From the NCBI GenBank assembly GCA_047495785.1, contig JBLDXI010000007.1, positions 3,224,001 to 3,288,000 of the forward strand: a DNA stretch of 64,000 nt. Direction: 5' to 3'. This DNA is from Lepidodermella squamata. Lineage: Eukaryota > Gastrotricha. Positions 52,120 to 62,903 of the stretch are shown one piece after another. Below the pieces are notes generated by a model. The model made no database searches. It was not told where the DNA came from and saw only the letters and a program-made list of their open reading frames with translations. Position numbers and translations under genes: made by a program. Within the stretch, counting starts at the first letter, position 1; each line of letters starts with the position of its first letter.

Positions 52120-54546
52120 TTATTGCTCATGAAAAGATCGTAGTCCTCTTAATGATGTGAAGTTGCTGTGAGTAATTTGACGTGAATTTGTGTTGGTTGT
52201 TAGCACGGTGAATTTGCTAGTAGTTGGTAAATACGTTATTCGCTTGTCCTGATGCTTCAATATCAAACCAGTCAAAAAACAAAGGCAGGAAGAAGTGATT
52301 GAATAAAGGAGCAGAGCCACGGCCATAACAGTGCTTTGACTCGTAGATTTTCCCTCAAAGCCAAGCAACGCTAAGATTGTACACGAAAACAGTCCCAGCG
52401 AGTTAATCTGGCTGTTTTTCAGATAGCTTAGCTCAGGTATGACTGTTAGGACTCCAGGAATCGATGTCGTATATCGAAGGGAGTAACTGAGGAGCAAGCC
52501 GCCAAGAATGAGGAACCCTTGTAATGCCCCAAAAACTGATAACCAGCTAGCTCGGTTAAGTGATGAGCACGCCCCTTCGCTGAGAAACACAATAGTGTCA
52601 TTCTCCGGTTCGTATTTAGGCGGGAGGCTTCGCAACAGGAAGTCAAAAGGATCAGTCGCAAACCAAGCTGTGAGAAGCACTAAATTAGCTAAGATGAATG
52701 TCATCGTCAACAAAACTGCGTATCTGTCATTTCGGCTTGCAATTCTCGCGGGATAGACATTTTTCAACAAGTTTATATGCGAACTTGATGAAAACACTGG
52801 GGTGCTTCTAGGCGTTGTAATCGCTATTTTACCAAGCATTTCGCGCCGAATCAGTGCTGCTCTGAAGAAATTCATCCCGTGAACCCCACTTAAAGAGACT
52901 GTTGTCATCGCCGTCGAAATATAGCATGCTATCGTATTAAGATAACTCCCAACGTCATCTGCAGCCATACCTAGGGCAAACGTGATAGACGTTACGTTGA
53001 GCAGGGCACATCCAATAAAGGTTGTTATTTGGCAATATTTCGAATTAGGCTCTATTTTCGAACGGAAAGCAATAATTGCCGAGATAGTTTGACAGACGGT
53101 TATTACTATCGAAAGGACGCAAGTTGTGATTAAAACAGCATCGTGCACGTCTTGCGTGATGTTTCGGAAGCGAGGAAAGGAATTAGGCGCGACGCTCCCT
53201 CCCTGCCAATCCATCGATTTCAACTGAACCAGAGTCCATTCTTCGTAATTAGACACGTTCACCCCATTCAAGATTTTGAAGTGATACTCGAGCTTATTGT
53301 TCCATTTTGCGACAAAAATTGGGTAACCATCCATTTCAAGACGTTTCGACCACGCTTCATAGCCGTAGCGAAGGCTCCAGAAGTCTGTTGTAGCTATCGT
53401 GTGGTTAATTAACTGCCTTATTCGACGTTTATCTGTTTTATAATCAGCTAAAGTGAGATTGCGTTGATTCAGCAGCGTTTCAGATCTATGCAAGACCAAA
53501 ATAGCTTCCATCATTACGTCATGACACTGATGCCGCCGCGGGAAGTCAGCAATATCGTTGAATTTGCCTTCCGTGTAATTTTGAAACATGACCTCAAATC
53601 GATCGTTATTATACCCTAGAGACGTAACACTATTGTTTTCGACAAAAGTTGGCATCGGGCCGAGATAAATTGTACACTTCAACTGCTCCAGTAATACCTC
53701 CCGGGTACATTGATGCTTCGAATCGAGGATAACAGGAAGAGAGTAAGGATCTTCAAAGGCAGCAGTCAGGGCGATGAAAGCGTATTTCGACCCTGTGATC
53801 CCATTTCGATAAGCAGCACAAAGCAGGTCAACCAAAGCCTCCCAATGGCTGAAATCAGCAATGATAATTCGGTTGTAACTCTCTCGCAAGCTGATCATAT
53901 CGTCGTCCTCGATCTCGCCATCCATAACTTCAGCCCAGCTGACGTTAATCCCAACGTCATCACTTAGTTCGAGAAATGACCTCGCGTTGTAGAAGTCATA
54001 AGGTTCGCTTGAGCTGATAACAGCTGCATGGGACCAATTAGCGACCTGTTTCATGAATTTCACCCTAGCAGCGATCAGATTCTCAGCAGGCGCTTGAAGT
54101 CTGTAAAGATATGGGAAGTATTTCCGTTTCGAGGTAAAAACTTCCGAATCACATCCAATAGTTACAGATACCATGTTTAGAGGTGTGAGCATTTCCGCGT
54201 AAGATTCGCACCCAAGTGAAGAAACCGGGCCGATAGTTACTGGCGATTGAAGTTCAGTTGTCTCTCGTTCGAAATTACGAACAAACTCGATGAGTTTTTG
54301 AGGAGCATTCCTGCCATCAACAGCTTCGTCCTCTAATATTAGTTTTATTGAATAATTTGGAAGCAAGTCTTGCCGGGAGTTCACAAGTTCTACGACGAAC
54401 TGCATGGCCGCAGCGCAAGTTTGACCGTTCTCCGGCTCGCTTCCAGTGAAGGGGACCAGTGCCATCATTACAAGGCTTTTCTGCTTCTCAGAATGCCCCT
54501 TTTGTAACAGCAGCAAGCTCAGTAATATTTTCAGGATGGAAAGCAT
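52120..54546 (-). CDS. Class C GPCR, GABA-B-like, tandem copy B (intronless)
   Basis: Single open frame of 808 residues, with the same layout as copy A: signal peptide (MLSILKILLSLLLLQKGHS), Venus-flytrap domain, WQGGSVAPNSFPRF linker, seven membrane segments and a Thr/Ser-rich tail. From about VSVTIGCDSEVF to ALGMAADDVGSYL the two copies differ at only a handful of residues, while N-terminal and post-TM3 parts show many changes. Both flanks are also duplicated (3' end of the VWA gene on one side, 3' end of the K2P gene on the other). This copy sits next to the complete K2P gene and copy A next to the complete VWA gene, so each retains one original flank. Confidence 0.85.
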   Translation of the reverse strand: MLSILKILLSLLLLQKGHSEKQKSLVMMALVPFTGSEPENGQTCAAAMQFVVELVNSRQDLLPNYSIKLILEDEAVDGRNAPQKLIEFVRNFERETTELQSPVTIGPVSSLGCESYAEMLTPLNMVSVTIGCDSEVFTSKRKYFPYLYRLQAPAENLIAARVKFMKQVANWSHAAVISSSEPYDFYNARSFLELSDDVGINVSWAEVMDGEIEDDDMISLRESYNRIIIADFSHWEALVDLLCAAYRNGITGSKYAFIALTAAFEDPYSLPVILDSKHQCTREVLLEQLKCTIYLGPMPTFVENNSVTSLGYNNDRFEVMFQNYTEGKFNDIADFPRRHQCHDVMMEAILVLHRSETLLNQRNLTLADYKTDKRRIRQLINHTIATTDFWSLRYGYEAWSKRLEMDGYPIFVAKWNNKLEYHFKILNGVNVSNYEEWTLVQLKSMDWQGGSVAPNSFPRFRNITQDVHDAVLITTCVLSIVITVCQTISAIIAFRSKIEPNSKYCQITTFIGCALLNVTSITFALGMAADDVGSYLNTIACYISTAMTTVSLSGVHGMNFFRAALIRREMLGKIAITTPRSTPVFSSSSHINLLKNVYPARIASRNDRYAVLLTMTFILANLVLLTAWFATDPFDFLLRSLPPKYEPENDTIVFLSEGACSSLNRASWLSVFGALQGFLILGGLLLSYSLRYTTSIPGVLTVIPELSYLKNSQINSLGLFSCTILALLGFEGKSTSQSTVMAVALLLYSITSSCLCFLTGLILKHQDKRITYLPTTSKFTVLTTNTNSRQITHSNFTSLRGLRSFHEQ

Positions 54547-54780
54547 GGCGATTTTAAAATTTTATAATTACTTTTGTAAATACGCCCATTATTTATGGCG
54601 TCTACAACATTCCTTACAAACGGATGTGGATGCACTCTCAGTGGAAATCGATTAGAACGCTTGAAGTGCGGTTTCATATTACTTGTCACTAGCTCCTACG
54701 CATCTCAAATTATATTCACTGTCAAAACAAAAGTTTCAGTTTAGTTTGTCAACATCCGCCTGAAGGCGAACAGTCGGTAT

Positions 54781-57096
54781 TCAGGTCGTCCTGCTCATCG
54801 GGCGGGCTGACGTATTTCCCTGACTAAGCTCGCCTCCTTCATTTGGCTCTTCATCAAGAGGTGGCAAGTGTTCCTCCTGTGGCGCTTGGATCGGTTCCGG
54901 TAGTACGCTTTTAGAGACTGGTCTCATAGCTGATTTTAGTCTGAGGGACGATATAGGACGAGGCACTTCAGGCTCGACAGCCGGGTCATCAATTCTTGTT
55001 ATTGTCGAGACAGGCCTCATCATTGGTGTAGACAGATGTTGGAGAGATGAAGCAGGGCGACTGGGCTGGTCCTCTCTCAGAGCTGACACTGGTCGCATCA
55101 TCGGATGTGCAAGTTGTTCAAGAGAAGATGCCGGGCGTTGCTCAGGTAATATTTCAGCTGGCATCGGAAATTCTTTGTCTAGGGCTGATTTCAAGGCCGC
55201 AGTCGTTGGTCTCAGTAGATCAGCCTCCTCATCGTCCCAATTCATCAAACCATGGTCCATCAGGTTCGCGCTTGATTTAGGACGCTGCATCGCTGGATCG
55301 AACCCGGCAGATGGAGGGATAGGAATCAATTGAGGCTGCGGTGGTACAGCCATGAGCTGAGGAGGAGGTGGCCGCATCATGTTAGGCATCGCGTACCAAT
55401 TTCCAGGACCTGGAGGACCGTTAGGGAAATACAGATTTTGATTCGGATATTTCCTACGAGCCTCTTCTTCGTCATCATCTGAATCATCGCTAGAAGATGC
55501 TGTCGATTCCTCTTCGTGCTCATCTTCATGCTCATCTTCTTTCTTCTCTTCTCTATTTGGAAACAACAAAAATTTATTCAAGAATTAAATATTTAGTCGT
55601 ACCTGAAATATTTCAGCAGGCTGGTGATTTTATCTGCAACATTTTCCTAAAAGGATAAATTATGTGGTGGGAATGTGTTAAGGAAGCTCGCCGCATACCT
55701 GTATCATTTGGAGGGAAATAGAAAGCATCAACATGCCACAGATGATGAAAAGCCACAAGAGACCAAATTTCAAAGGAACGTGCCGTTCAGTGTTCGTATT
55801 CACTAAACCGGGTACCAAGTCCCCAAAACCGATCGTAGCTGTTGTGATGAACTGTAGCAATCAAGAAATTGAAATAATTATTTCAAAAAAATGGGGAAGG
55901 CCTACCGAGAAGTAAACAGCATCAACGAAGGTCCAGCTCTCTGTCCATGAGAAAAGGGACGCGCCGAAAATAATCGCGCTGAGAAGGTTATAATTTACAG
56001 TTATACTCCGTCAAAGCAATGTACATACCTGAGTAACAAGAGAAGTGACACGGATACCGGTACGTGTTCAGTCTCAGCTAGCTCGTCTTCAGCATCGTCC
56101 TCCGATGAACTTCCACCCGAACTGTCCTCCAATGCTTCAATGAAAACATTGGGAGGAGCATCTGGCTCAGTTCGCCACTGCGCAATCATTCGAGCCTTCA
56201 TTTCTCTCTGCATCGCATGGTCTATCTTCCTTTTCCTACAGGTGCCACAGCAACACACGCTGTGATAAACATATCGAACCATCGTGCAAAGGAAACTACC
56301 GACATTTGCTAGAGACGCCAGGTACATAGGCATGCCAATCAGGGCGTAGCATATGACGACAATCTGACCCCAAGTGGTTTTCGGGGCGATGTGGCCGTAA
56401 CCAATCGATGTAACGACAGTTAGGCAAAATAGCGCTGAGTTGCTAAAGGTCCATTCCCTCTGTACAGTTTCACACTCATTTCCTGACCATGATGAGTTTT
56501 TGAAGGCTCCTATGAAGGTGTCCAATGTGAGTCGGTACTGCTCTAAGCGATCGGTAGGCGATAGCTGGAAATTGCTGGAGATCGAATCGATAGCTTCTTT
56601 TGCCTTGTCCAAGCCCGATCGGTATTTGTTTCGATTCTATTTCGATCATAACAGAGTCATGAGCTGGCATGAAGTATAGGAAGGTTATACCGATTTACAG
56701 GACTCGAGCTCGTTGAATTCTTCCATTGAACTGAACATGTAACCACCCAACAGGCAGAACAGGATTGTACCGAGTAGAATGCCGAAGGTTGAACCCATGG
56801 TTTTCATTATCCCTCGAAATCTTTCCCGCTTCCATTTGCCTATCAGATACTATAAAACATATAGCAAATAGGCTTTACAGGATGAAATATCTTACCTGAT
56901 CGTCCAGATAGAAGTAGACCGTTTCTTCATCAGCGTATTGAGATTTGAAGTCGACTTTAATTTTCGTTGGATCTTCCTCATAAGAAATGTTGTCGCCGAA
57001 AGCTGTTGAATCTTCAAATTGTTCCCGAGAAAAATCTACTCTTGTTTTAGGACCATCCAGCCCAACAGTGTGAGTCAAGGCGTATTCAGCCGTCAT
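54781..57096 (-). CDS. Two-pore-domain potassium channel (K2P)
   Basis: Seven exons in frame: 56896-57096, 56691-56849, 56029-56636, 55906-55978, 55699-55851, 55603-55646, 54781-55552; 669 residues. Cytosolic N-terminus of about 85 residues; M1 (FGILLGTILFCLLGGYMF); long extracellular cap with NSS; pore 1 filter TSIGYGHI near 197; M2; a Cys-rich turn (CCCGTC); an acidic loop with SSGGSSSEDD; M3; pore 2 filter TIGFGDLVPG near 355; M4 (FGLLWLFIICGMLMLSISLQMI). GYG/GFG filters give K+ selectivity, hence background leak current. The C-terminal tail has a Pro-rich segment and three copies of RPxSSL...MRPVS, likely a regulatory phosphorylation or adaptor-binding array. Its 3' end is duplicated at 47865-48019. 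Confidence 0.9.
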
Positions 57097-57196
57097 TTTG
57101 CTTTTCAGCTCTTAGAAAAATAAGAATGCAAGCTCCTTGAAGAGATTATTTATTATTCAAGACGTTATCACGCCGTTTATCACACGTTTTCATCAG

Positions 57197-58630
57197 TTAC
57201 TGATCGATGCTTAGCGAAGAGTTCACAGGTATGACAACATGAGGTGCGAAGCCAATAAGTCTGCCCTTTTCACCGAGAATGTAATCGATCAAAATAAGGA
57301 AGTAAGTTAGCAAACCAGCAAACAGCTACAATAAAAAACAAAAAGTGTTAATAAGAGACTAGCGGAAACTACCAATCTAACTCACCGTAGCTAATGTCTC
57401 ACGTTTCAAATAGATGGTGCCCAGCATTGTCAATGCTACAGGCTCTGTTGTGACTTGGCTCAATAGCATGGAAAGCTGCATTGCCGAATTGATATCCCCA
57501 CTTGGTTGTAGGCGCATTCGATGAACCTTCTCGCTAACTTTCTCAGCGCAATGGGCGAGATAGGCTGATGGTAGTGGAGCGGCCAACATACAAATTAAAC
57601 ACATGAAAATCCAAACGACTCGAATGAATGTTACAGCGTTATCCGCTGAATCCTTATTCCAAATGGCTTGGTAAATATTCAACTGGGCGCAGATAAATCC
57701 AAAGGCTGAGAGAACAAATGAGAACAATCTCAATTCTTTATCAAGCTGCCTGACCAGTTTAATCAAGTGGAGATGCCTGTATCGTATCGCATTTAAATTA
57801 AGCCTAGGATTATTAGCTCCAGTTGCGATCGACTTAGCTAAGTCGCTGAATTGCCATGCCAGTAATATAGTCGCACATCCCATGAAATAAATCGTGAAAA
57901 CACAAGCTGTATCAGGGAAAAAGGCGACCAATTCGAAAACCAGTGTGGCTAGAGGCCATTGTCTTGGGTCACTTTCATTCGGCAGTAGGTAATCAACGGG
58001 GCTAGCCATGAATAAATACATCGAAGAAGCGAATTTAAAGGAGAACGAACACATCGCATGGTGGAAGGTTAAACTGCTCGAAGCCATGAGAAAGGCTATT
58101 ATGAACAGCTTCCTCTTTTTCTGTAACTTCGAAATTGTTAGATGCCTCGAGTAGTCCTGAAACACTGCGAGGAAGGCTCTCCGTTTCCATGATGCGGATA
58201 TGATGGCAGTTCTAGCTATTGCAGCTGCTAGCCAGAAAATCAGCATGCAGACCTGAATTAGGGCGTATGTTAGCCAGACTGATCTTCTGCCGTAGAAGAA
58301 TAGGCTGTTTGGCGTTACTGATGGTACGACTAAAGGGGCAGCTATCCTCAAAACGTTGAGCCAGGTCAAAATGATGGTGAAGATCGAGTACGCTTTGTAA
58401 GCCTTCGAGCACGTTATCCGTGGCCATGTCGGCCAGTTTGGGAGTAGGCCGAAAGCTGTGAGGGAGATGACCAATGGGCAGAAAGAGGCCCCTCGCTGGG
58501 CCCGGTTCCTTAGAGATGAAGTGAAGTGGCCTGAGTTTGACTGAATGCTCCTCAGCAGCGTTAAAGGCTTACGCCTTCCTAACGACAGACGTATGGATCG
58601 ACATTTCCCGCCGAGGTGGTCCATATCCAT
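57197..58630 (-). CDS. 7TM protein, gustatory-receptor-like
   Basis: Exon 1 (57386-58630) and exon 2 (57197-57325) join over a 60-nt GT-AG intron in phase 0; 457 residues. There are about seven hydrophobic segments, no signal peptide, and an N-terminal cytosolic stretch rich in Arg/Ser. The last exon holds TM7 as LFAGLLTYFLILIDYILG, the position and pattern of the TY-hhh-hhQF signature of insect-type gustatory receptors (the final QF is changed to DY); a phase-0 intron before TM7 is also typical of that superfamily. TM6 (VVWIFMCLICMLAAPLPSAY) and the basic loop before TM4/5 agree. These receptors are probably ligand-gated cation channels with an intracellular N-terminus. The family call rests on the TM7 motif and gene structure; other divergent 7TM families are possible. 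Confidence 0.6.
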
Positions 58631-59352
58631 AAAAGGGTCACTGAAATAATATCTAGCCGTTATATAAAATCTGTGATACTGTGCTATTTATAATTTCGCC
58701 TTCGCTGAATAAACGAAAATTGAGTCGGAAAAATTCTAATGCCTGAATTTTGACCCAGAAAAAATCGGTAACCAATTTAGACACGAATTGTTTACCCTAT
58801 GACACTGGAATGAAAAAATGAAGTAATTCAACGTATGTTCAGAGATTCAGCTGCCTTTTATCACGCACGACAGAATTCCAATCATTTATAATGCGGAGGT
58901 CGAGTCGGAGGTTCACCAGAGCGGAAACATCAGTCCATGCGCTTTTCCTTATGCAATCAGAAGAGGACGTGACATCATGATTACGGCTTGAGATGCTAGG
59001 TTTCTCTGGTTTCAACAGCGATATGTAATAATTACGCGTTTTCCACTGCGATAAATGATTAAGATGTCAAAATTGTTAGGTCAACCCCTGCTATTCGATA
59101 TTATCGGTACAATTTAGCTTTTCAAATTTCTGCAGCTTTCGTGTACATGTTCAACGGGAAGTCAAGTGGCAGCCAGGCAACAGAAAAAATCCATTAAGAC
59201 GGAGATCCTTCCTTTGCAGGATAGCTTCCCGAGTGTGTTAAGCATGCGTTGCCCAGTCTATTCATAAAAGCAGGAAGTCTGCAAATGCACTTATTATGGT
59301 TCACCGCATAAACTCAATTTTCAGTTTTTAGCTCTGAAAAATAATTCTGACA
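58631..59352. other. Divergent intergenic region
   Basis: About 720 bases between divergently transcribed genes for the gustatory-like receptor and a class C receptor; must hold both promoters. No repeats or RNA genes seen. Confidence 0.4.
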
Positions 59353-61770
59353 ATGCTCACTATCATTTCATTGTTGATGGTCATGCAATTTTCCTGCATG
59401 GGCGCTGTTGATCAACAAAGGGCAAACATTACAATGCTCTTCGTTTTCTCATTGACTGGCGATGAGCCCAAAAAAGGTGACTCATGCATCATCGCATCTC
59501 GCATAGCGGTTGAATCAGCTAATTCCGACCTGAATTACTTGCCAGGCTACATCATCACGCCAATATATCAAGATGAAGGGCCCGGGGCTGCTATGACTTC
59601 TCGGCGGCTTCTGCAGTTTGAGGCGGATTTCAAAGCATCCGGGAACTTAATTTCACCAATTTTTGTTGGTCCGCAGTTCTCAGGAGGCTGCAAAGCTGCT
59701 GCCCCGATTGTATCGCATCTTGGCCTCGTGCAGTCAGCATCAGGCTGCAACCACCCTGCTATGACAAACAATAGGAAGGTCTATAAGAACATGTACAGGG
59801 CTAGGGCTAGTCAAGATCTATTGATATACTCCCAGTTAAAGTTCACCAGGGACATCGGGAAGTGGAACAGGTTCGGCATTTTGACTACTACGCAGAACCC
59901 CTCAGACTATATAACAGCAGCTCAAATTTTGATCGAAGCGAACGCGAATGGTTACGAGGTTCCGTATTTCGACCTTGTTTCTGATATTGATGACTTGACG
60001 ATACTCAACCTGATGCAGGCCGATCTTCGGATAATCAATCTACACACTTCTAGCGTAACTCATCTGATGAACTTCATGTGTAGGACCTTTCTGTTGGGTA
60101 TGACAGGACAAAGATATGCTTTCATCACTGTATCTGGACTCTTCTACGACCCGGCTAATATGCCTGAGAAAATCAGCCCATTTTGTAGCAAGAGTATGGT
60201 TCTGGAACAGTATAAACTTACGTTTTGGGTAGGTTGGGCGACTGAGAACGTTCTTTCGCCGGGTCTGAAGACAACTCTTGGCTACAACATCTCTGAGTTT
60301 GAATGGAGATTCCGTGACAAATGGGTCGCCATGGGAGGTTCGAGAGACATTATGCCACCGGATTACCTCAACAGATACCTATGTCATGACGCAGCTTTGG
60401 CAGCCATTGTCGCTCTCAAAGCAACTGAAAGCAAGCTGAACCGCTTGAATATGTCTCTGAGTGACTACAGCAGCCGACAGAACGAGATCATGAAACTAGC
60501 AAATGATTCCATGTTCAATGTAAACTACATCGGCCTTCGAATCGGTGAGTTCCAGTACTCAACAAGAGGAGAACCAGACGATGACATATACGTGGCTTTT
60601 CAATGGACGGAGCAGTTTGGTCAACGAGTTTTGAATACCATTCGAAGAAATGGCCCTCAGGCTTCTCCGGTCAATCTTTCGAGTTACTCCGATTTGAAAA
60701 CGCTTTTCCCTCCATACTGGACGAGCAGCGATAGTTCACCTCCGAGAGATAGAAGGAGAGAAATCGTAACTTCATTGTCGGTTTCAGATGGGTTTTTCTG
60801 GGGGATGATAGTAATTTCATGCGTTACAGCTGCATCTCTACTCGTTGTCATGGTTTTCTTATCTATGAAAGGGAGGTTAACGCAACCAACATTTTTCATA
60901 ATTGTATCTTGCATACTTTTCAATATCACCTCAATTCTGACATCAGTTCCTACTGATTCTCATTCATCGGTTGGAATTTTCATCGCACAAAGAATCGTAG
61001 CAGCATTTGCGTTTGCTTTTTCCAACATTGGCCTATTCTCGAATTTAGTTTTCTATCGATTTTTCGATCATGAGGCCCCTGAAATTCTTCGAAAATCCTC
61101 TTTCACTAGCACCGTTCTAAGCAAAAGATCGAGCGCCCCAATCGCGCCCCCGGTCGTCCCCAATCTTAGAGTTGACAGAGGAAACTTTGCAAAAATCTAT
61201 ACAGGCGTAGTTATGACCGGTTTGACCTTATTCATTTTTGTTTGGATGATGAGTGACTGGCCAACAGTGCTCGATATAAGACTTTCCAACGCTGATTCTT
61301 ACAACTTCGAAATGGATACGTTCACGGTATGGAAGATGACTGTTTTCTACTCATCAAATGAGATTGGCTGGTTCGGAACATTGGTTGCTGGTAGTGGTCT
61401 GTGGCTAGCCATTGGCTCTTGGTTTTCATATGAGCTCAGACGTTTTCGCATCAGGATGGCGGATGCAAATGAGTTGGCAGCTATCAGATTAGCAACGGCG
61501 AGCATGGCAACCATGTTCATGGGGACTGTTTTGATTTTCCTAGTGCTGGACAATAATCCTGTCGGACAGTTGATGGCTCTCTCCCTAATGGCATGGTTGG
61601 TTTCGATTTCGACTTGGCTGATTTTCGCTCTCGTGATAAGCCGAGGCGGGCGTCAAGTTACGCAGGCTGTTGGAGCACGAATGTCGTCTACTAATGACGG
61701 CGCGCCACGCCTGAGCTTGAGATCGCGTTTCTCATCATTTCGCAGCTCGTCAGTTTACATACAAAGATGA
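59353..61770 (+). CDS. Class C GPCR, GABA-B-like (intronless)
   Basis: Single frame of 805 residues: signal peptide MLTIISLLMVMQFSCMGA; Venus-flytrap domain with GPQFSGGCKAAAPI, SASGCNHPAMT and RDIGKWNRFGI; SSPPRDRRREIVTSLS linker; seven membrane segments starting at GFFWGMIVISCVTAASLLVV and ending in LMALSLMAWLVSISTWLIFAL; short basic Ser-rich tail. It is much closer to the receptor at 12230-14806 (shared RTGRIGKWNR-type, QNPSDYI, PDY-LCHDAALAAI and NPxxQLMALSL blocks) than to copies A and B, so the window holds two pairs of an expanded receptor family. Intracellular loops are shorter than in its relative. Ligand unknown. Confidence 0.85.
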   Translation: MLTIISLLMVMQFSCMGAVDQQRANITMLFVFSLTGDEPKKGDSCIIASRIAVESANSDLNYLPGYIITPIYQDEGPGAAMTSRRLLQFEADFKASGNLISPIFVGPQFSGGCKAAAPIVSHLGLVQSASGCNHPAMTNNRKVYKNMYRARASQDLLIYSQLKFTRDIGKWNRFGILTTTQNPSDYITAAQILIEANANGYEVPYFDLVSDIDDLTILNLMQADLRIINLHTSSVTHLMNFMCRTFLLGMTGQRYAFITVSGLFYDPANMPEKISPFCSKSMVLEQYKLTFWVGWATENVLSPGLKTTLGYNISEFEWRFRDKWVAMGGSRDIMPPDYLNRYLCHDAALAAIVALKATESKLNRLNMSLSDYSSRQNEIMKLANDSMFNVNYIGLRIGEFQYSTRGEPDDDIYVAFQWTEQFGQRVLNTIRRNGPQASPVNLSSYSDLKTLFPPYWTSSDSSPPRDRRREIVTSLSVSDGFFWGMIVISCVTAASLLVVMVFLSMKGRLTQPTFFIIVSCILFNITSILTSVPTDSHSSVGIFIAQRIVAAFAFAFSNIGLFSNLVFYRFFDHEAPEILRKSSFTSTVLSKRSSAPIAPPVVPNLRVDRGNFAKIYTGVVMTGLTLFIFVWMMSDWPTVLDIRLSNADSYNFEMDTFTVWKMTVFYSSNEIGWFGTLVAGSGLWLAIGSWFSYELRRFRIRMADANELAAIRLATASMATMFMGTVLIFLVLDNNPVGQLMALSLMAWLVSISTWLIFALVISRGGRQVTQAVGARMSSTNDGAPRLSLRSRFSSFRSSSVYIQR

Positions 61771-62903
61771 GCTTTTGTGGTTGATGCCTTCAATGGACTA
61801 ATGACTAATGACAGGTTCCATGCTCTTACGTATATGATACATAAACCTTTTATCATTTGCATTTTCGTAATCTAATGTAAAATTGCAAAAATGAGTGAAG
61901 CTTGTCAACAAAATGTAGTTTAAAAGAGTAAGAAGATCACAAAATCAAGACGCGCAGAGGAGAAGACAAAGACTAGTAGTGAAATTTGTTTTGCACATCA
62001 AGCAAGCAAGAACATGAGCTTGCCATTGACACAGTGCGCGAAGTCGGATCCTCGAACTAGGGGGTATTTTCGGGCTCCAATTTTATGGGTCCCCCTGTGG
62101 TTTTTGGGTGGGTTTTTTCCTCTTTTGCCTGCCGAACAGGGGGTACGATAACCCTCATTCCCCCGCGTACTTCGCGCCCTGCATTGACCATTGATTAATA
62201 ACAGGCCTGGCCTATTGGGAATCCAGCTAAAATGGATTAAAACATTCTTCAACTTCTTTTTGTGAGCCGTTCAGCGGAGTCCAATTGTCCAGCGGACCTC
62301 AGTTCAATTGCCCAGAATGATTGGCCAATTATCATATTTCGTTCTTTCGTCTAGACCTTTGAAAAGAAGCGTTGAGCTAGCACATGCATTTATGGTTCTC
62401 ACCCTGACATACCCAGTCAATGTTTGACGATACTGAGTGACATCGGTAGCTTCAAGATCCTATCGGAGAACCATTTGAAGGATATAAATTTAGCACTGCC
62501 GAAGAGCAGCTAACATTCGAACATGCCAATTTCGAGCACAGGACATTTTTGAGACTCCATAAAATGCACGATCAGATCATGAAAATCTGTGCGTTACCGC
62601 TGAAATTCCGTGGTAATCCCGTGAGCCAAATGTCTGCTCTGTCGATAATGACATTGATTATGTCTATTTCATACAGTCTGGTCTTGTTTTGGCCTAGAAA
62701 CGGATAGATGAACGGCCTATGAACGACCCAAAAACTAAATTCATTGAAATATGTGACAGTTCACCCAGAAAATTAGTGCGCTCCAGTTTTTAGTGAAAGT
62801 GAAGTGAAGTGAGATAAAGGCGCAAATCTTTCATTCAATGAAATAAATTCATGAAAATCAATAAGTAATTGTTAAACAAGCATTAGCATTATTATCTTTG
62901 CAA
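61771..62903. other. Convergent intergenic region
   Basis: 1.1 kb between converging genes. It contains the second copy of a G/C-rich dispersed repeat (62040-62165) and short repeated AATTGTCCAGCGGA-like words near 62270-62310. No gene is supported. Confidence 0.4.
62040..62165 (-). repeat. Dispersed G/C-rich repeat (second copy)
   Basis: The reverse complement contains AACCACAGGGGGACCC and similar G- and C-runs in the order seen at 21540-21670 within a GPCR intron. Two diverged copies 40 kb apart suggest a short interspersed family. Confidence 0.4.
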
